NCBI GenBank assembly: GCA_007695035.1
Contig: REEO01000024.1
Location: forward strand, 1-48,786
Length of the DNA: 48,786 nt
Direction of reading: 5' to 3'
DNA from: Saprospirales bacterium
GTDB lineage: Bacteria; Bacteroidota; Bacteroidia; Chitinophagales; Saprospiraceae
A program made the translations under genes and the position numbers. Positions 18,401-26,106 of this stretch are shown piece after piece (the first letter of the stretch is position 1; each line of letters begins with the position of its first letter). The notes beneath the pieces are model-generated. The model worked only from the letters and a program-made list of their open reading frames with translations. It was not told the origin of the DNA and did not search any database.

Positions 18401-21400
18401 CAGGTACACTTGTGGACCTGGGCGGTGGAGACTTTTTAATAGAAGATGTGGATATAAACGACACCCTGATTGTAACTATAATCCATCCTGTGGACGGCTG
18501 CAGTGTGAGTGTGACTTATCCGCCCCCCAATTGTGATTGCCCCTCAATCGATGCACCTGATTCTGATGGAGATGAGGAAATTTGTGAAGGTGATCCCTTG
18601 CCGGAATTGTCTGTAAGTTCAACTGAGTCCGATATAGGATTTAATTGGTACGATGCCCAGTTTGGAGGGAATTTGGTCGAAGAGAACAGCGATACCTACC
18701 AACCAACCGAAGCCGGCACCTGGTACGTAGAGGCCATCGACACATTAACGGCTTGTTCATCCGGTGACAGAACGGCCGTGGAATTGATCGTTCACTCACT
18801 GCCCCAAATCACCATAAGTGGTGAGGAATGCGCACCCGACCTGGAGACTTATTCTATCACAGTAACCACTGAGGGAGATGTGGTAACTGCTTCTTTGGGC
18901 ACTGTGACTAATCTGGGAGCCGGGGTTTTTGAAGTGGAGGGCATTCCCGAAGGCGAGGATGTACTAATCTCAATAGAAGATACTGATACCGGCTGTGAGA
19001 GCGATTCGCTTTTTGCCGGATTAGATTGTCCCTGTCCCGTAGTGGATGCTCCTGTTTCAGGAGGTGATGTTTTTATCTGCCAGGGCGCCAACCCGGAGTC
19101 CATCAGCGCAACGGCCGGTGGCTTGCAGATCGATTGGTACGACAGTGCAATGGGCGGGACGCTGTTGGAAGAAGACAGCGAAGACTTTTTGCCCGCCGGT
19201 CCGGGTACATACTATGCGGAAGCCGTTGATCCGGTAAATGGTTGCAGTTCGGATGACCGGACACCCGTGAGTTTATTGGAAGACGATGAACCCGCATACA
19301 CCGAGCTTGAGGTGGATTGTGAGGCCTCGCTTGAAAGCTGGTATGTCAATTTTGAAAGCGATGCCATGAATGTGGAAGTATCTTCGGGACAGTTGGCCAA
19401 TATCACCGGGGATGAATTCATGGTTTCTGACATAGATACAGCAGTTGATTTGGAAATCACCCTTTGGAATGAGGTGGAGGATTGCGCAATCACTGTGGAA
19501 ATAGAAACACCTGAGTGCGACTGTCCGCAAATTGATCCGCCATCCACTCCCGGTGATGTCACTATATGCGAGGGCGAAGACTTTGTCCCTGTGGAGGCAT
19601 TCTCTCCTGCCGGGCACCTTATTGATTGGTACGACAGTCCACAGGGAGGCGCCCTTCTTTTGGAGGACAGTGAGACCTACCTGCCGTCGGACAGTGGAAC
19701 CTGGTACGCGGAGGCCATTGATCCGGTTTCCGGTTGTATCTCAGAGGAAAGGACGGCTGTTTCACTGATTATTTTGGATGCTCCGAGCCTGGATACCATT
19801 GAGATTGATTGCAATCCCGGGCTTGGGACCTGGTTTGTGGAAATAGAAACCGATGCCGACCTGATCAACACCAATCAGGGGAATGCAGTTTTTCTCGGGG
19901 GCAATACCTACCTGATTGAAAACTTGACCGATGGAAATGAAGTGATAATTGATGTGACAAGCAATGTAACCGGTTGCGTAAATACCATGACAATTCAAAG
20001 TCCTGATTGCGGCTGTGACCCAATGGACCCTCCTGTTGCAGTTGGAGTATCGGATGTGGAAAATTGTGAGGGTGACAGCAATCCTGTCTTTCAGGCCGAA
20101 GTGGACAGCGGATTTACGATAAACTGGTACAATAGTCCCATAAATGGACTTTTGCTAGAAGAGGACAATGAAGAATTTGAGCCTGTTCCCACCGATCCGG
20201 GCAACTACGTTTTTTATGCAGAAACTTTTGACCCGGCCACCGGCTGTGTTTCGGAAGAAAGGACCTCTTTTAGCCTGGTCATCTTTACACCCCCTTCAGT
20301 TGACGGGATTTCGGCATCCTGTGGGGTAGGTGCCGGGACCTATTTTGTCGATTTTACAAGTAATTCTGATTATTCGGTGAGTGCCACAGTGGGCATTCCA
20401 ATGGATTTGGGAGGTGATCAATGGCGGATTGACAGCGTGCCCCTATCTGAGGAAACAAACATCGATGTCACCAACTCTGGGACGGGCTGTGTGACTTCCT
20501 TTACTCCGGATATTCCGGACTGTACGTGTCCTGATTTTGTTGCACCGGCTGATACAGTCGCATGTGAATTTTTCGTACTGCCTCCTATCGATGGTTTTAA
20601 TCTCACCGGAGATGAAGCCTACTTCGATCAGGCCGATGGTCAGGGGATTATGTATGCGGCCGGGGATACGCTTTTTGAGTCCGGCATTTATTACGTGTTT
20701 TACGAAGATGCAAGTTGTTTTATACAGGATTCCTTTGAATTGGTGGTGGACAGTTTGAATTTACAGATGGAAGATGGCCATTTAATCGTGGAATGTGATC
20801 CCGACTCGTCCCATCTGTTTGTTGTCGCTGATTACACGGATATAATAAACGAGGGGACCGGAGGCGATGTAAGTTGGTTTGCCGATCCCAACCTCCAGAT
20901 ACCCATTCAGCAAAATGTGCAGACCGATGGCGCTGTGGTATATGTAGTGGTTGAACTCGGCCAGTGCCAGAGTGATGTAATCCCTGTGGAGTTGACTGTG
21001 GGTATTTCTCCCGGACTCGAAGACCCCGGACCGCTGTCTGCCTGTGATTCTATTGAGCTTCCACCCATTGTGTCAGAGAACTTTTTTCCTAATGAGGGAT
21101 ATTACACCCAGCCGGAAGGGCAGGGCGATACCTTGTTCGCAGGGGATTTTGTCACAGAATCAACTACCTTGTACTTGTTCAGTGGAGACTCACTTTGCTG
21201 GGAGGAGTATGAGGTTCAAATTTTGATTGACAGTCAGCCTGTTCTGGATTCGATACCCGATATACTCAGTTGCGCGCCTGTGATACTGGGTGATATTGTA
21301 GGACAGAACCTGCATCCGGACAGCACCTTGTACTACGATTCCATTGGTGCCACCGGCAATCAATTCCTGCCGGGCGATACCCTTTTAGAGTCTGTGACGC

Positions 21401-24400
21401 TGTATGCCTGGTCGGGGACAGCAGGTTGTTTTGACGAGGTAGTTTTTGAAGTGGTGATATCCGATCCACCGGCCATTGATTCTTTTGACAGTCCGCTCAC
21501 GGCTTGCGAATGGGCTGTTTTGCCTCAAATTGAAGGAGAAAATCTGAGCAGCAACCCCTTGTGGTTTACAGAAGCTGGGGGTGGGGGTGACACCCTGATG
21601 GTCGGAGATACCATTTTTGAAGGAGGTATTTTCTATGCGCGGGATTCCCTGCCGAATTCGGACAGTTTTTGCGTCAGTGAAATGCCGCTGGAAATAATTA
21701 TTGACGATCTGCCTGATGTGGTCATTTCAGCGCCTGATACGGTTTGCGCCGGTGAGTCGATTGAATTGATGGCCTCCGGGGGCGATGAATACTTCTGGAC
21801 AGGCCCCGCCGGTTTTACGGATACCATCGCCAATCCGGTACTTGATTCCGTGGTTACAGATCAATCGGGCGTATATTTTGTGGAAGTTACCGGTCCCAAC
21901 GGATGTGTGGCCATCGATTCCGCAGTAGTAGTTGTAGAAGCCCTGCCGTTCGTACAGGTATTTTCGGCCGTATGCGGACCCGACAATACCGATTATACCG
22001 TAGAGTTCAATTCAGATGCGCAATTGAATGAGATATCTGTCAGTGCCGGGGTTTTGGCTGAAATCCAGCCCGGGGAGTACGAGGTGAGCGAAGTGCCTGA
22101 AGGAGAAACGCTGCAAATCAATGTCTCTTTTGAGGCCAGTGATTGCGAGCAAATCCTCGAGATAGACTCGCCCAACTGCGATTGTGACTTTATCGATGCC
22201 CCCGTCACGGGTGACGATCAGGAGATATGCGAGGGAGATGATATTCCGGTTCTCACTGCTACGGCAGATGGAGATCTGGTGGTGAATTGGTACGATGCTG
22301 CCGTGGGAGGAAACCTGCTCGCTCAAGCTACCGATGAGTTCTTGCCCACCGAAACTGGAACGTTTTATGCTGAGGCAGAAGATACCCTGACCAACTGCGT
22401 TTCGGAGACCAGAAGCCCCATAAGCCTGACCATAAATCCGGTGCCGGTGATTGAAATAGTAGGCGTATTTTGTGACAATGCTTTTGGTACTTTGGCTTTT
22501 ACATTTACATCGGACGCCGATACCATTAATCCCATCTCAGGTGGAGGAAATTCAATCTATGATTTTGACAGTAATGACACTTTAGGGCACGTTGCAGATT
22601 CTATTACAGAAACAGTAATACTTGCCGGGGTTTTTGCCGGAACGGGATGCTCAACTTTAATCGAAGTGGACTCATCACTTTGTGTCGATTGCCCGGATAT
22701 TGCAGCGCCGGTTTCTGCCGGGGATACGGTGATATGCGAAGGTGACGACTTGCCACCATTGACTGTGGAAGTAGAGCCGGGTTTGCAGGTAAACTGGTAC
22801 GATTCTGCTGAGGGCGGTAGTCTGCTTGTTGAAAACAATCCCGTTTTTGAGCCGACGGAAGCGGGGACCTGGTACGCGGAGGCTTACGATCCCGTTTCAG
22901 ACTGCAGTTCGGAGAGAACCGCGGTTACACTCACTATAAATGAAGCACCCGGAGCTGAAATTCTGGTGACCGACTGCGAGGACGACCCGGACTTTTGGTT
23001 TGTTACATTCACTGTGGATACACTGGCATTTTGGCTGATAGATGTGGGTGAAGCAACTACCAACCCGGATGGTTCTATTACTACAGGTGATATACCCTTA
23101 ACCACCCCGGAATTACAGCTCACTGTGTTTGACGCGGAGGGGTGTTCGAATGTGTTTATAATCGAGGCCCCCGATTGTGACTGTCCGGAAGTTGATCCAC
23201 CGGTTTCTGCCGGGGATATCACCGAATGTGACCCAGTTGATGAAGTGCCTGATCTGGTGGTTGAGGTGCCGGATGGGATAATTGTCAATTGGTTTGGAAG
23301 TGCCACAGGAGGAGATACCCTGCTGACGAACAGTGCGAGTTTTTCAGCACCCGAGCCTGGAACGTACTACGCGGAGGCAGTAGATACCGCTACGGGGTGT
23401 GTATCAGAAGTGCGCACACCGGTTGAGCTTACGGCGAGTTTGCCGGAAATACTAAGTTACGAAAAAGAATGCGGTGAGGACGGGCAGTTTTATTCTTTCA
23501 CCTTTGAGACCGATGGTAATTTTTTCATTTTTTCAATGGGTGATACTATACAAAATCCAGATGGTTCCTTTACCATTGAAAATATACCGATTGACCACGA
23601 GTTGGTTATGGTTATTTTGGATACCAATGACCTGTGTGAACAGATGTTTCAATTTGATCCCCCGGTCTGTGAATGCCCCGAAATCGATCCGCCGGTTTCT
23701 CCCGGTGACACCGTGATTTGCCAGGGCGACCCGATGCCAGAACTTACTGTGGCAGTAGATAGTGGATTTACGGCCAATTGGTACGATTCAGAAGTGAGTC
23801 AACAACCCCTGGCTGAGGATACACTCATTTTTGTCCCGACCTTACCGGGCATTTATTACGTGGAGACCTTCGACCCAGCTACGGGTTGTGTTTCCGAGGA
23901 GAGAACTTCCATTGAAGTGAGTGAGAATCCGAGACCCAGGTTGCCGTTGTTGCAGCCCGGCTGTATTAGCGAGGATTTTTACTTTGTCCTGATCCGAACC
24001 AATGCGGACCAGGTTCTGGTCAATGCCGGAGAAGTGATTCCCGGAGGGGGCGATACGGTGTTGATTTCTGATATACCCATCGAGGAGGATGTGACCATGA
24101 CCCTGATTATAGAAGAAACCGGTTGTACGCGTGAATTTACGGTGGAAGCACCCGACTGCAGTTGTCCCTTTATTGCTGCCCCTGTATCGGCCGGAGACCT
24201 TGAATACTGCGAGGGAGAAGCCATACCGGAAATGGTTGTCACAGTGGATGCCGGCTTGATTGTGGACTGGTACGACCAGCCCGAAAATGGCAATTTGATT
24301 GTGGGCAACAGCCCCAACTTCACCCCTTCCTCTCCCGGCACTTATTACGCCGAGGCTGTGGACCCGCAAACCGGATGCACCAGTGAGGAGCGAACTCCTG

Positions 24401-25923
24401 TGGTAGTTGAAGAACTGCCCCTCCCAGGGTTTGAATTGGTTTTGGTGGAATGCCTGGACGAAGAGTTTTATGAGGTGGTTTTTGTCACCAATGCAGATGA
24501 AGTAGAAGTCAATGTGGGAGTGATAGAGCAAATGGAAGGGGATAGCTTTATGGTGCATTCCATTCCCGGTGGCACTGATTTGGAATTGGAAATGATTCTC
24601 GGCCCATGTAGTTTAATAGAAGAAATTGCCGGACCGGACTGTGCCTGTCCTCCTGTGGACCTGCCCGCAGATTCGGTAGGGATTCAGTTTTGCGAGGGCG
24701 ACGAGATTCCCTCCACCGACTTAACACTGGGTGAAAATGAAATTCTGGAGTGGTACTCTTCACCCGAGGGTGGTGAATTGCTAACTGAAAGCGATGGTGT
24801 ATTTACTCCACCCAACCCTGGAATCTTTTATGGTGAAGTATTGGATACCATCAGTGGATGCCGAAGTGAGACCCGATTGGTACTCTCGGTGGAAATGCTT
24901 CCTTTCCCATCTGTAGAAATTGTGGACTGGGACTGTGACAGCGACCAGGGAATTGCAGCCTGGCTGGTTTTCCAAAATGCAGATGAAGTGGATGTGCAAG
25001 GGGCTGATTTTGAAATACTGCCGGGAGACTCCATACGGGTGTTCAATGTGATACTTGGGGGTGAATTTGAGGTGGCTCTTTCCAATGGTCCCTGCGATAC
25101 AACCATTGTTTTCACTGAGGATGTATGTGTGGATTGTCAACCTGAGGCTGTTTTCAATGTCGTCAACCCTCCATGTCCGGAGGTGGTAAATGGAGTGATC
25201 GAAATCACCGAAGTCACGAATTTGGAATTCCCGATAGAGTTGAGTATAGATGGTGACTTTGTGGATTTCATAGAAGAGGTTCCGTACCAGCTCACACAAT
25301 TACCTGTGGGCAGTTACAACATTGGATTGGAGTCGGGAGATTGTGAATTGATGCAAGTGGTCGTGCTCGCCGCGGAAGAGTCCACGGCAGAAATTGTCGC
25401 TGAGCCGGCTGAAATCGTCCGTGGATCAGAAGTTACCCTTACGGTCAATACCAATGTGGACCCATTCAGGGTAGATTGGTTGCCCGAAGACCTGACGGAT
25501 TGCGAGGACTGTACGGAAATTGAGTTTGAGATCACAGGTGCCACGGATGTGATGGTCACTGTGACAGATTCGCTAGGCTGTTCTGCCAGTGCCACTATCT
25601 CCCTGATCCCAATTCAATTACGTGGAATTTACTTCCCCAATGCTTTCAGTCCCAATGAGGACGGTGTAAACGACGTATTCCGACCCTACTTCCCGGCCGA
25701 CTTTGAGGGAGAAATCCTTCGATTTGAGATATACGACCGCTGGGGCAACCGGGTTTTTGCCGCTTTCAACAGAGAAGTCACTGACCCGGACAGTGTGCCT
25801 GCATGGGATGGTAATTTCAATGGTAGTGAAATGAATCCCGCTGTTTTTGCTTACTATATGGAAATCCAGCATGAGGATGGGTTTGTGGAAGTGCTGCAGG
25901 GGGATGTGGTGTTGTTGCGGTAG
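15439..25923 (+). CDS. Giant modular T9SS type B secreted protein (adhesin-like, 3,494 residues)
   Basis: An ATG at 15439 (a TTG two codons earlier is also in frame) opens a 10.5-kb gene. The order is: signal peptide (residues 1-27, ending TTGQ); an N-terminal domain to about 265 (QGDIVVLGVNANANC...); Ig-like modules; three 78-residue PKD-like modules (about 723-955); four ~163-residue modules (1032-1694); a run of LPPI-type modules and a fourth PKD-like copy (1695-2246); six more ~163-residue modules (2247-3229); and a gliding-motility-associated C-terminal (type B sorting) domain at 3397-3494 with YFPNAFSPNEDGVNDVF and EIYDRWGNRVF. T9SS export and a surface or extracellular role are expected from the ends; adhesion is an inference. 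By eye I find only two lysines after the signal peptide, while Asp and Glu are very frequent. Cysteines recur at each module boundary. Confidence 0.93.
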   Translation: MKKNHITLRLVVSCLVMLYWSYGTTGQTTLTQGDIVVLGVNANANCPEFGLPNGEDIVHLAFLVDIETGTSFQVTDQAYFESTNTWGTSEGTAVITYDGPTTIPAGTVVTFRWPDSYEVLSPPAYANASYWDFSPTFIQNGDLEELNIAIAGDQLYILTDDLWSSNNFFVGEVIYGYNNKEEWMAGTPNAQNSDLHPDVDPCYYYNTGGDLEPFSSYTGPTSATTRENWIARIIDYDNWTDWGDCSSYEEPDELLLMVDFELQDEICEDDGSLTLPTYNIDGSWSGTGVSGNQFDPSGLDGDIELTFTPDDNCIPEEVLTIEVFPLPNFTDPGTLISCDEPVDLPPIEADHEYPDQGYYVIESGGDTILWTSSTYPISNTLLIWNGTNFCSEIIEVDVIVNSSPDIDPIDDVESCGPYTLPPLSGTNVTPSNSSYFSMPDRQGTEYSIGDEITESGTYYAVAGTSDCFDEVSFEITIEDIETPEFTLDDEYCEGETPDDLPNTSDNDIDGSWSPGTIETDDVGTSVYTFTPDAGECAEELELSVEINANPDSPNLSVDCSGGVGDAIISVDAPQGSEYEYSLDGGSFQSSNEFTGLANGNYEVVVLNTDTGCESATNSIEVDCGCSDDPEVDLTGSSDSVCGNESLTVFGNTFGGSATEVTITHNGDGTVDPSSASSSPFDFTYTPGAVDAGNVVTVTVTTDNPLGLPCEAATATFEITVHNLPSASASSNSPICENEDINLMGDGGVDYSWEGPFGYTSTDQNPVIEDVGVTQSGWYTMTVTDANGCEGVDSTEVEVNSIPVGSVSNDGPYCEGETIELSASGGDSYSWTGPDGFSSTDQNPGIPNAELGMGGEYEVVITGSNGCAVTATTDVEILEGPDAEASSNSPVCLGDDITLFGDGGGAYSWSGPGGYSSTEQNPVFTSDGSSFGTYTLTVTDSLGCTGEATTQVEQGEQPTFNAFSAECAPDFETYFVNVEVGTDSVAISTGTLVDLGGGDFLIEDVDINDTLIVTIIHPVDGCSVSVTYPPPNCDCPSIDAPDSDGDEEICEGDPLPELSVSSTESDIGFNWYDAQFGGNLVEENSDTYQPTEAGTWYVEAIDTLTACSSGDRTAVELIVHSLPQITISGEECAPDLETYSITVTTEGDVVTASLGTVTNLGAGVFEVEGIPEGEDVLISIEDTDTGCESDSLFAGLDCPCPVVDAPVSGGDVFICQGANPESISATAGGLQIDWYDSAMGGTLLEEDSEDFLPAGPGTYYAEAVDPVNGCSSDDRTPVSLLEDDEPAYTELEVDCEASLESWYVNFESDAMNVEVSSGQLANITGDEFMVSDIDTAVDLEITLWNEVEDCAITVEIETPECDCPQIDPPSTPGDVTICEGEDFVPVEAFSPAGHLIDWYDSPQGGALLLEDSETYLPSDSGTWYAEAIDPVSGCISEERTAVSLIILDAPSLDTIEIDCNPGLGTWFVEIETDADLINTNQGNAVFLGGNTYLIENLTDGNEVIIDVTSNVTGCVNTMTIQSPDCGCDPMDPPVAVGVSDVENCEGDSNPVFQAEVDSGFTINWYNSPINGLLLEEDNEEFEPVPTDPGNYVFYAETFDPATGCVSEERTSFSLVIFTPPSVDGISASCGVGAGTYFVDFTSNSDYSVSATVGIPMDLGGDQWRIDSVPLSEETNIDVTNSGTGCVTSFTPDIPDCTCPDFVAPADTVACEFFVLPPIDGFNLTGDEAYFDQADGQGIMYAAGDTLFESGIYYVFYEDASCFIQDSFELVVDSLNLQMEDGHLIVECDPDSSHLFVVADYTDIINEGTGGDVSWFADPNLQIPIQQNVQTDGAVVYVVVELGQCQSDVIPVELTVGISPGLEDPGPLSACDSIELPPIVSENFFPNEGYYTQPEGQGDTLFAGDFVTESTTLYLFSGDSLCWEEYEVQILIDSQPVLDSIPDILSCAPVILGDIVGQNLHPDSTLYYDSIGATGNQFLPGDTLLESVTLYAWSGTAGCFDEVVFEVVISDPPAIDSFDSPLTACEWAVLPQIEGENLSSNPLWFTEAGGGGDTLMVGDTIFEGGIFYARDSLPNSDSFCVSEMPLEIIIDDLPDVVISAPDTVCAGESIELMASGGDEYFWTGPAGFTDTIANPVLDSVVTDQSGVYFVEVTGPNGCVAIDSAVVVVEALPFVQVFSAVCGPDNTDYTVEFNSDAQLNEISVSAGVLAEIQPGEYEVSEVPEGETLQINVSFEASDCEQILEIDSPNCDCDFIDAPVTGDDQEICEGDDIPVLTATADGDLVVNWYDAAVGGNLLAQATDEFLPTETGTFYAEAEDTLTNCVSETRSPISLTINPVPVIEIVGVFCDNAFGTLAFTFTSDADTINPISGGGNSIYDFDSNDTLGHVADSITETVILAGVFAGTGCSTLIEVDSSLCVDCPDIAAPVSAGDTVICEGDDLPPLTVEVEPGLQVNWYDSAEGGSLLVENNPVFEPTEAGTWYAEAYDPVSDCSSERTAVTLTINEAPGAEILVTDCEDDPDFWFVTFTVDTLAFWLIDVGEATTNPDGSITTGDIPLTTPELQLTVFDAEGCSNVFIIEAPDCDCPEVDPPVSAGDITECDPVDEVPDLVVEVPDGIIVNWFGSATGGDTLLTNSASFSAPEPGTYYAEAVDTATGCVSEVRTPVELTASLPEILSYEKECGEDGQFYSFTFETDGNFFIFSMGDTIQNPDGSFTIENIPIDHELVMVILDTNDLCEQMFQFDPPVCECPEIDPPVSPGDTVICQGDPMPELTVAVDSGFTANWYDSEVSQQPLAEDTLIFVPTLPGIYYVETFDPATGCVSEERTSIEVSENPRPRLPLLQPGCISEDFYFVLIRTNADQVLVNAGEVIPGGGDTVLISDIPIEEDVTMTLIIEETGCTREFTVEAPDCSCPFIAAPVSAGDLEYCEGEAIPEMVVTVDAGLIVDWYDQPENGNLIVGNSPNFTPSSPGTYYAEAVDPQTGCTSEERTPVVVEELPLPGFELVLVECLDEEFYEVVFVTNADEVEVNVGVIEQMEGDSFMVHSIPGGTDLELEMILGPCSLIEEIAGPDCACPPVDLPADSVGIQFCEGDEIPSTDLTLGENEILEWYSSPEGGELLTESDGVFTPPNPGIFYGEVLDTISGCRSETRLVLSVEMLPFPSVEIVDWDCDSDQGIAAWLVFQNADEVDVQGADFEILPGDSIRVFNVILGGEFEVALSNGPCDTTIVFTEDVCVDCQPEAVFNVVNPPCPEVVNGVIEITEVTNLEFPIELSIDGDFVDFIEEVPYQLTQLPVGSYNIGLESGDCELMQVVVLAAEESTAEIVAEPAEIVRGSEVTLTVNTNVDPFRVDWLPEDLTDCEDCTEIEFEITGATDVMVTVTDSLGCSASATISLIPIQLRGIYFPNAFSPNEDGVNDVFRPYFPADFEGEILRFEIYDRWGNRVFAAFNREVTDPDSVPAWDGNFNGSEMNPAVFAYYMEIQHEDGFVEVLQGDVVLLR
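17605..18306 (+). repeat. Three tandem PKD/Ig-like modules within the giant gene
   Basis: The first conserved cysteine of each module lies at 17641, 17875 and 18109, an exact 234-base (78-residue) period. Each has C-x-G/N-E/D-x-I-x-L, then YSW-x-GP-x-G(Y/F), S/TST-(D/E)QNP and a later NGC or LGC. A fourth, diverged copy starts with its cysteine at 21745 (YFWTGPAGF). Confidence 0.85.
18532..20520 (+). repeat. Block of four ~163-residue modules in the giant gene
   Basis: Modules begin at C-x-C pairs at 18532, 19027, 19516 and 20008; the next pair, at 20521, ends the block. Spacings are 495, 489, 492 and 513 bases. Shared landmarks are an I/V-C-E/Q-G stretch, N/DWY(D/N)S, YYAEA or WYAEA with an Asp two residues on, GC-x-SEERT, and a second half ending in a C-x-C pair. 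Confidence 0.88.
20521..22176 (+). repeat. LPPI-type Ig-like modules between the two blocks
   Basis: At least four related modules share a Cys followed by LPPI or LPQI, then an aromatic strand, GQG or GGG, GD(T/F)-x(3)-ES/EG, an (F/Y)Y-x-F or LYAW strand and C-(F/W). The same type occurs near the N-terminus (about 16440-16870). The final ~430 bases hold a PKD-like copy and half of a ~163-residue module. Confidence 0.7.
22177..25125 (+). repeat. Block of six ~163-residue modules in the giant gene
   Basis: Cysteine-pair starts lie at 22177, 22681, 23176, 23668, 24157 and 24640, with the closing pair at 25126. Spacings are 504, 495, 492, 489, 483 and 486 bases. They share the landmarks of the first block (ICEGD, NWYDS, YYAEA, SEERT). 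Module 7 (23176) has ECDPVDE in place of ICEGD and NWFGS in place of NWYDS. Confidence 0.88.
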
Positions 25924-26106
25924 AGCAGTTGATGCCGGATGGCTGCTTGCGGCCTTAGTGCATAACATTCTGCATCATAGCGATTTTATGTGGGTTTCAT
26001 TACTCAAATTTCACGGTTTTCTGTCGCAGAAATTTGGAAGGCCCTGGGATACGAGGTTTCCATTCCCGGAGATTGTAGATCGGAGTGGATTTTTATGCTA
26101 AAAAGC

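Noticed and set aside
23842-24558. 238-codon minus-strand frame opposite the giant gene
   Set aside because: It is one of many antisense frames over the repeated modules. Its residues mirror the module period and there is no independent promoter or family likeness.
18532-25125. CRISPR-like or DNA-level repeat array
   Set aside because: The ~490-base period is a protein-module period with low nucleotide identity; no short repeats with unique spacers and no cas genes are present.
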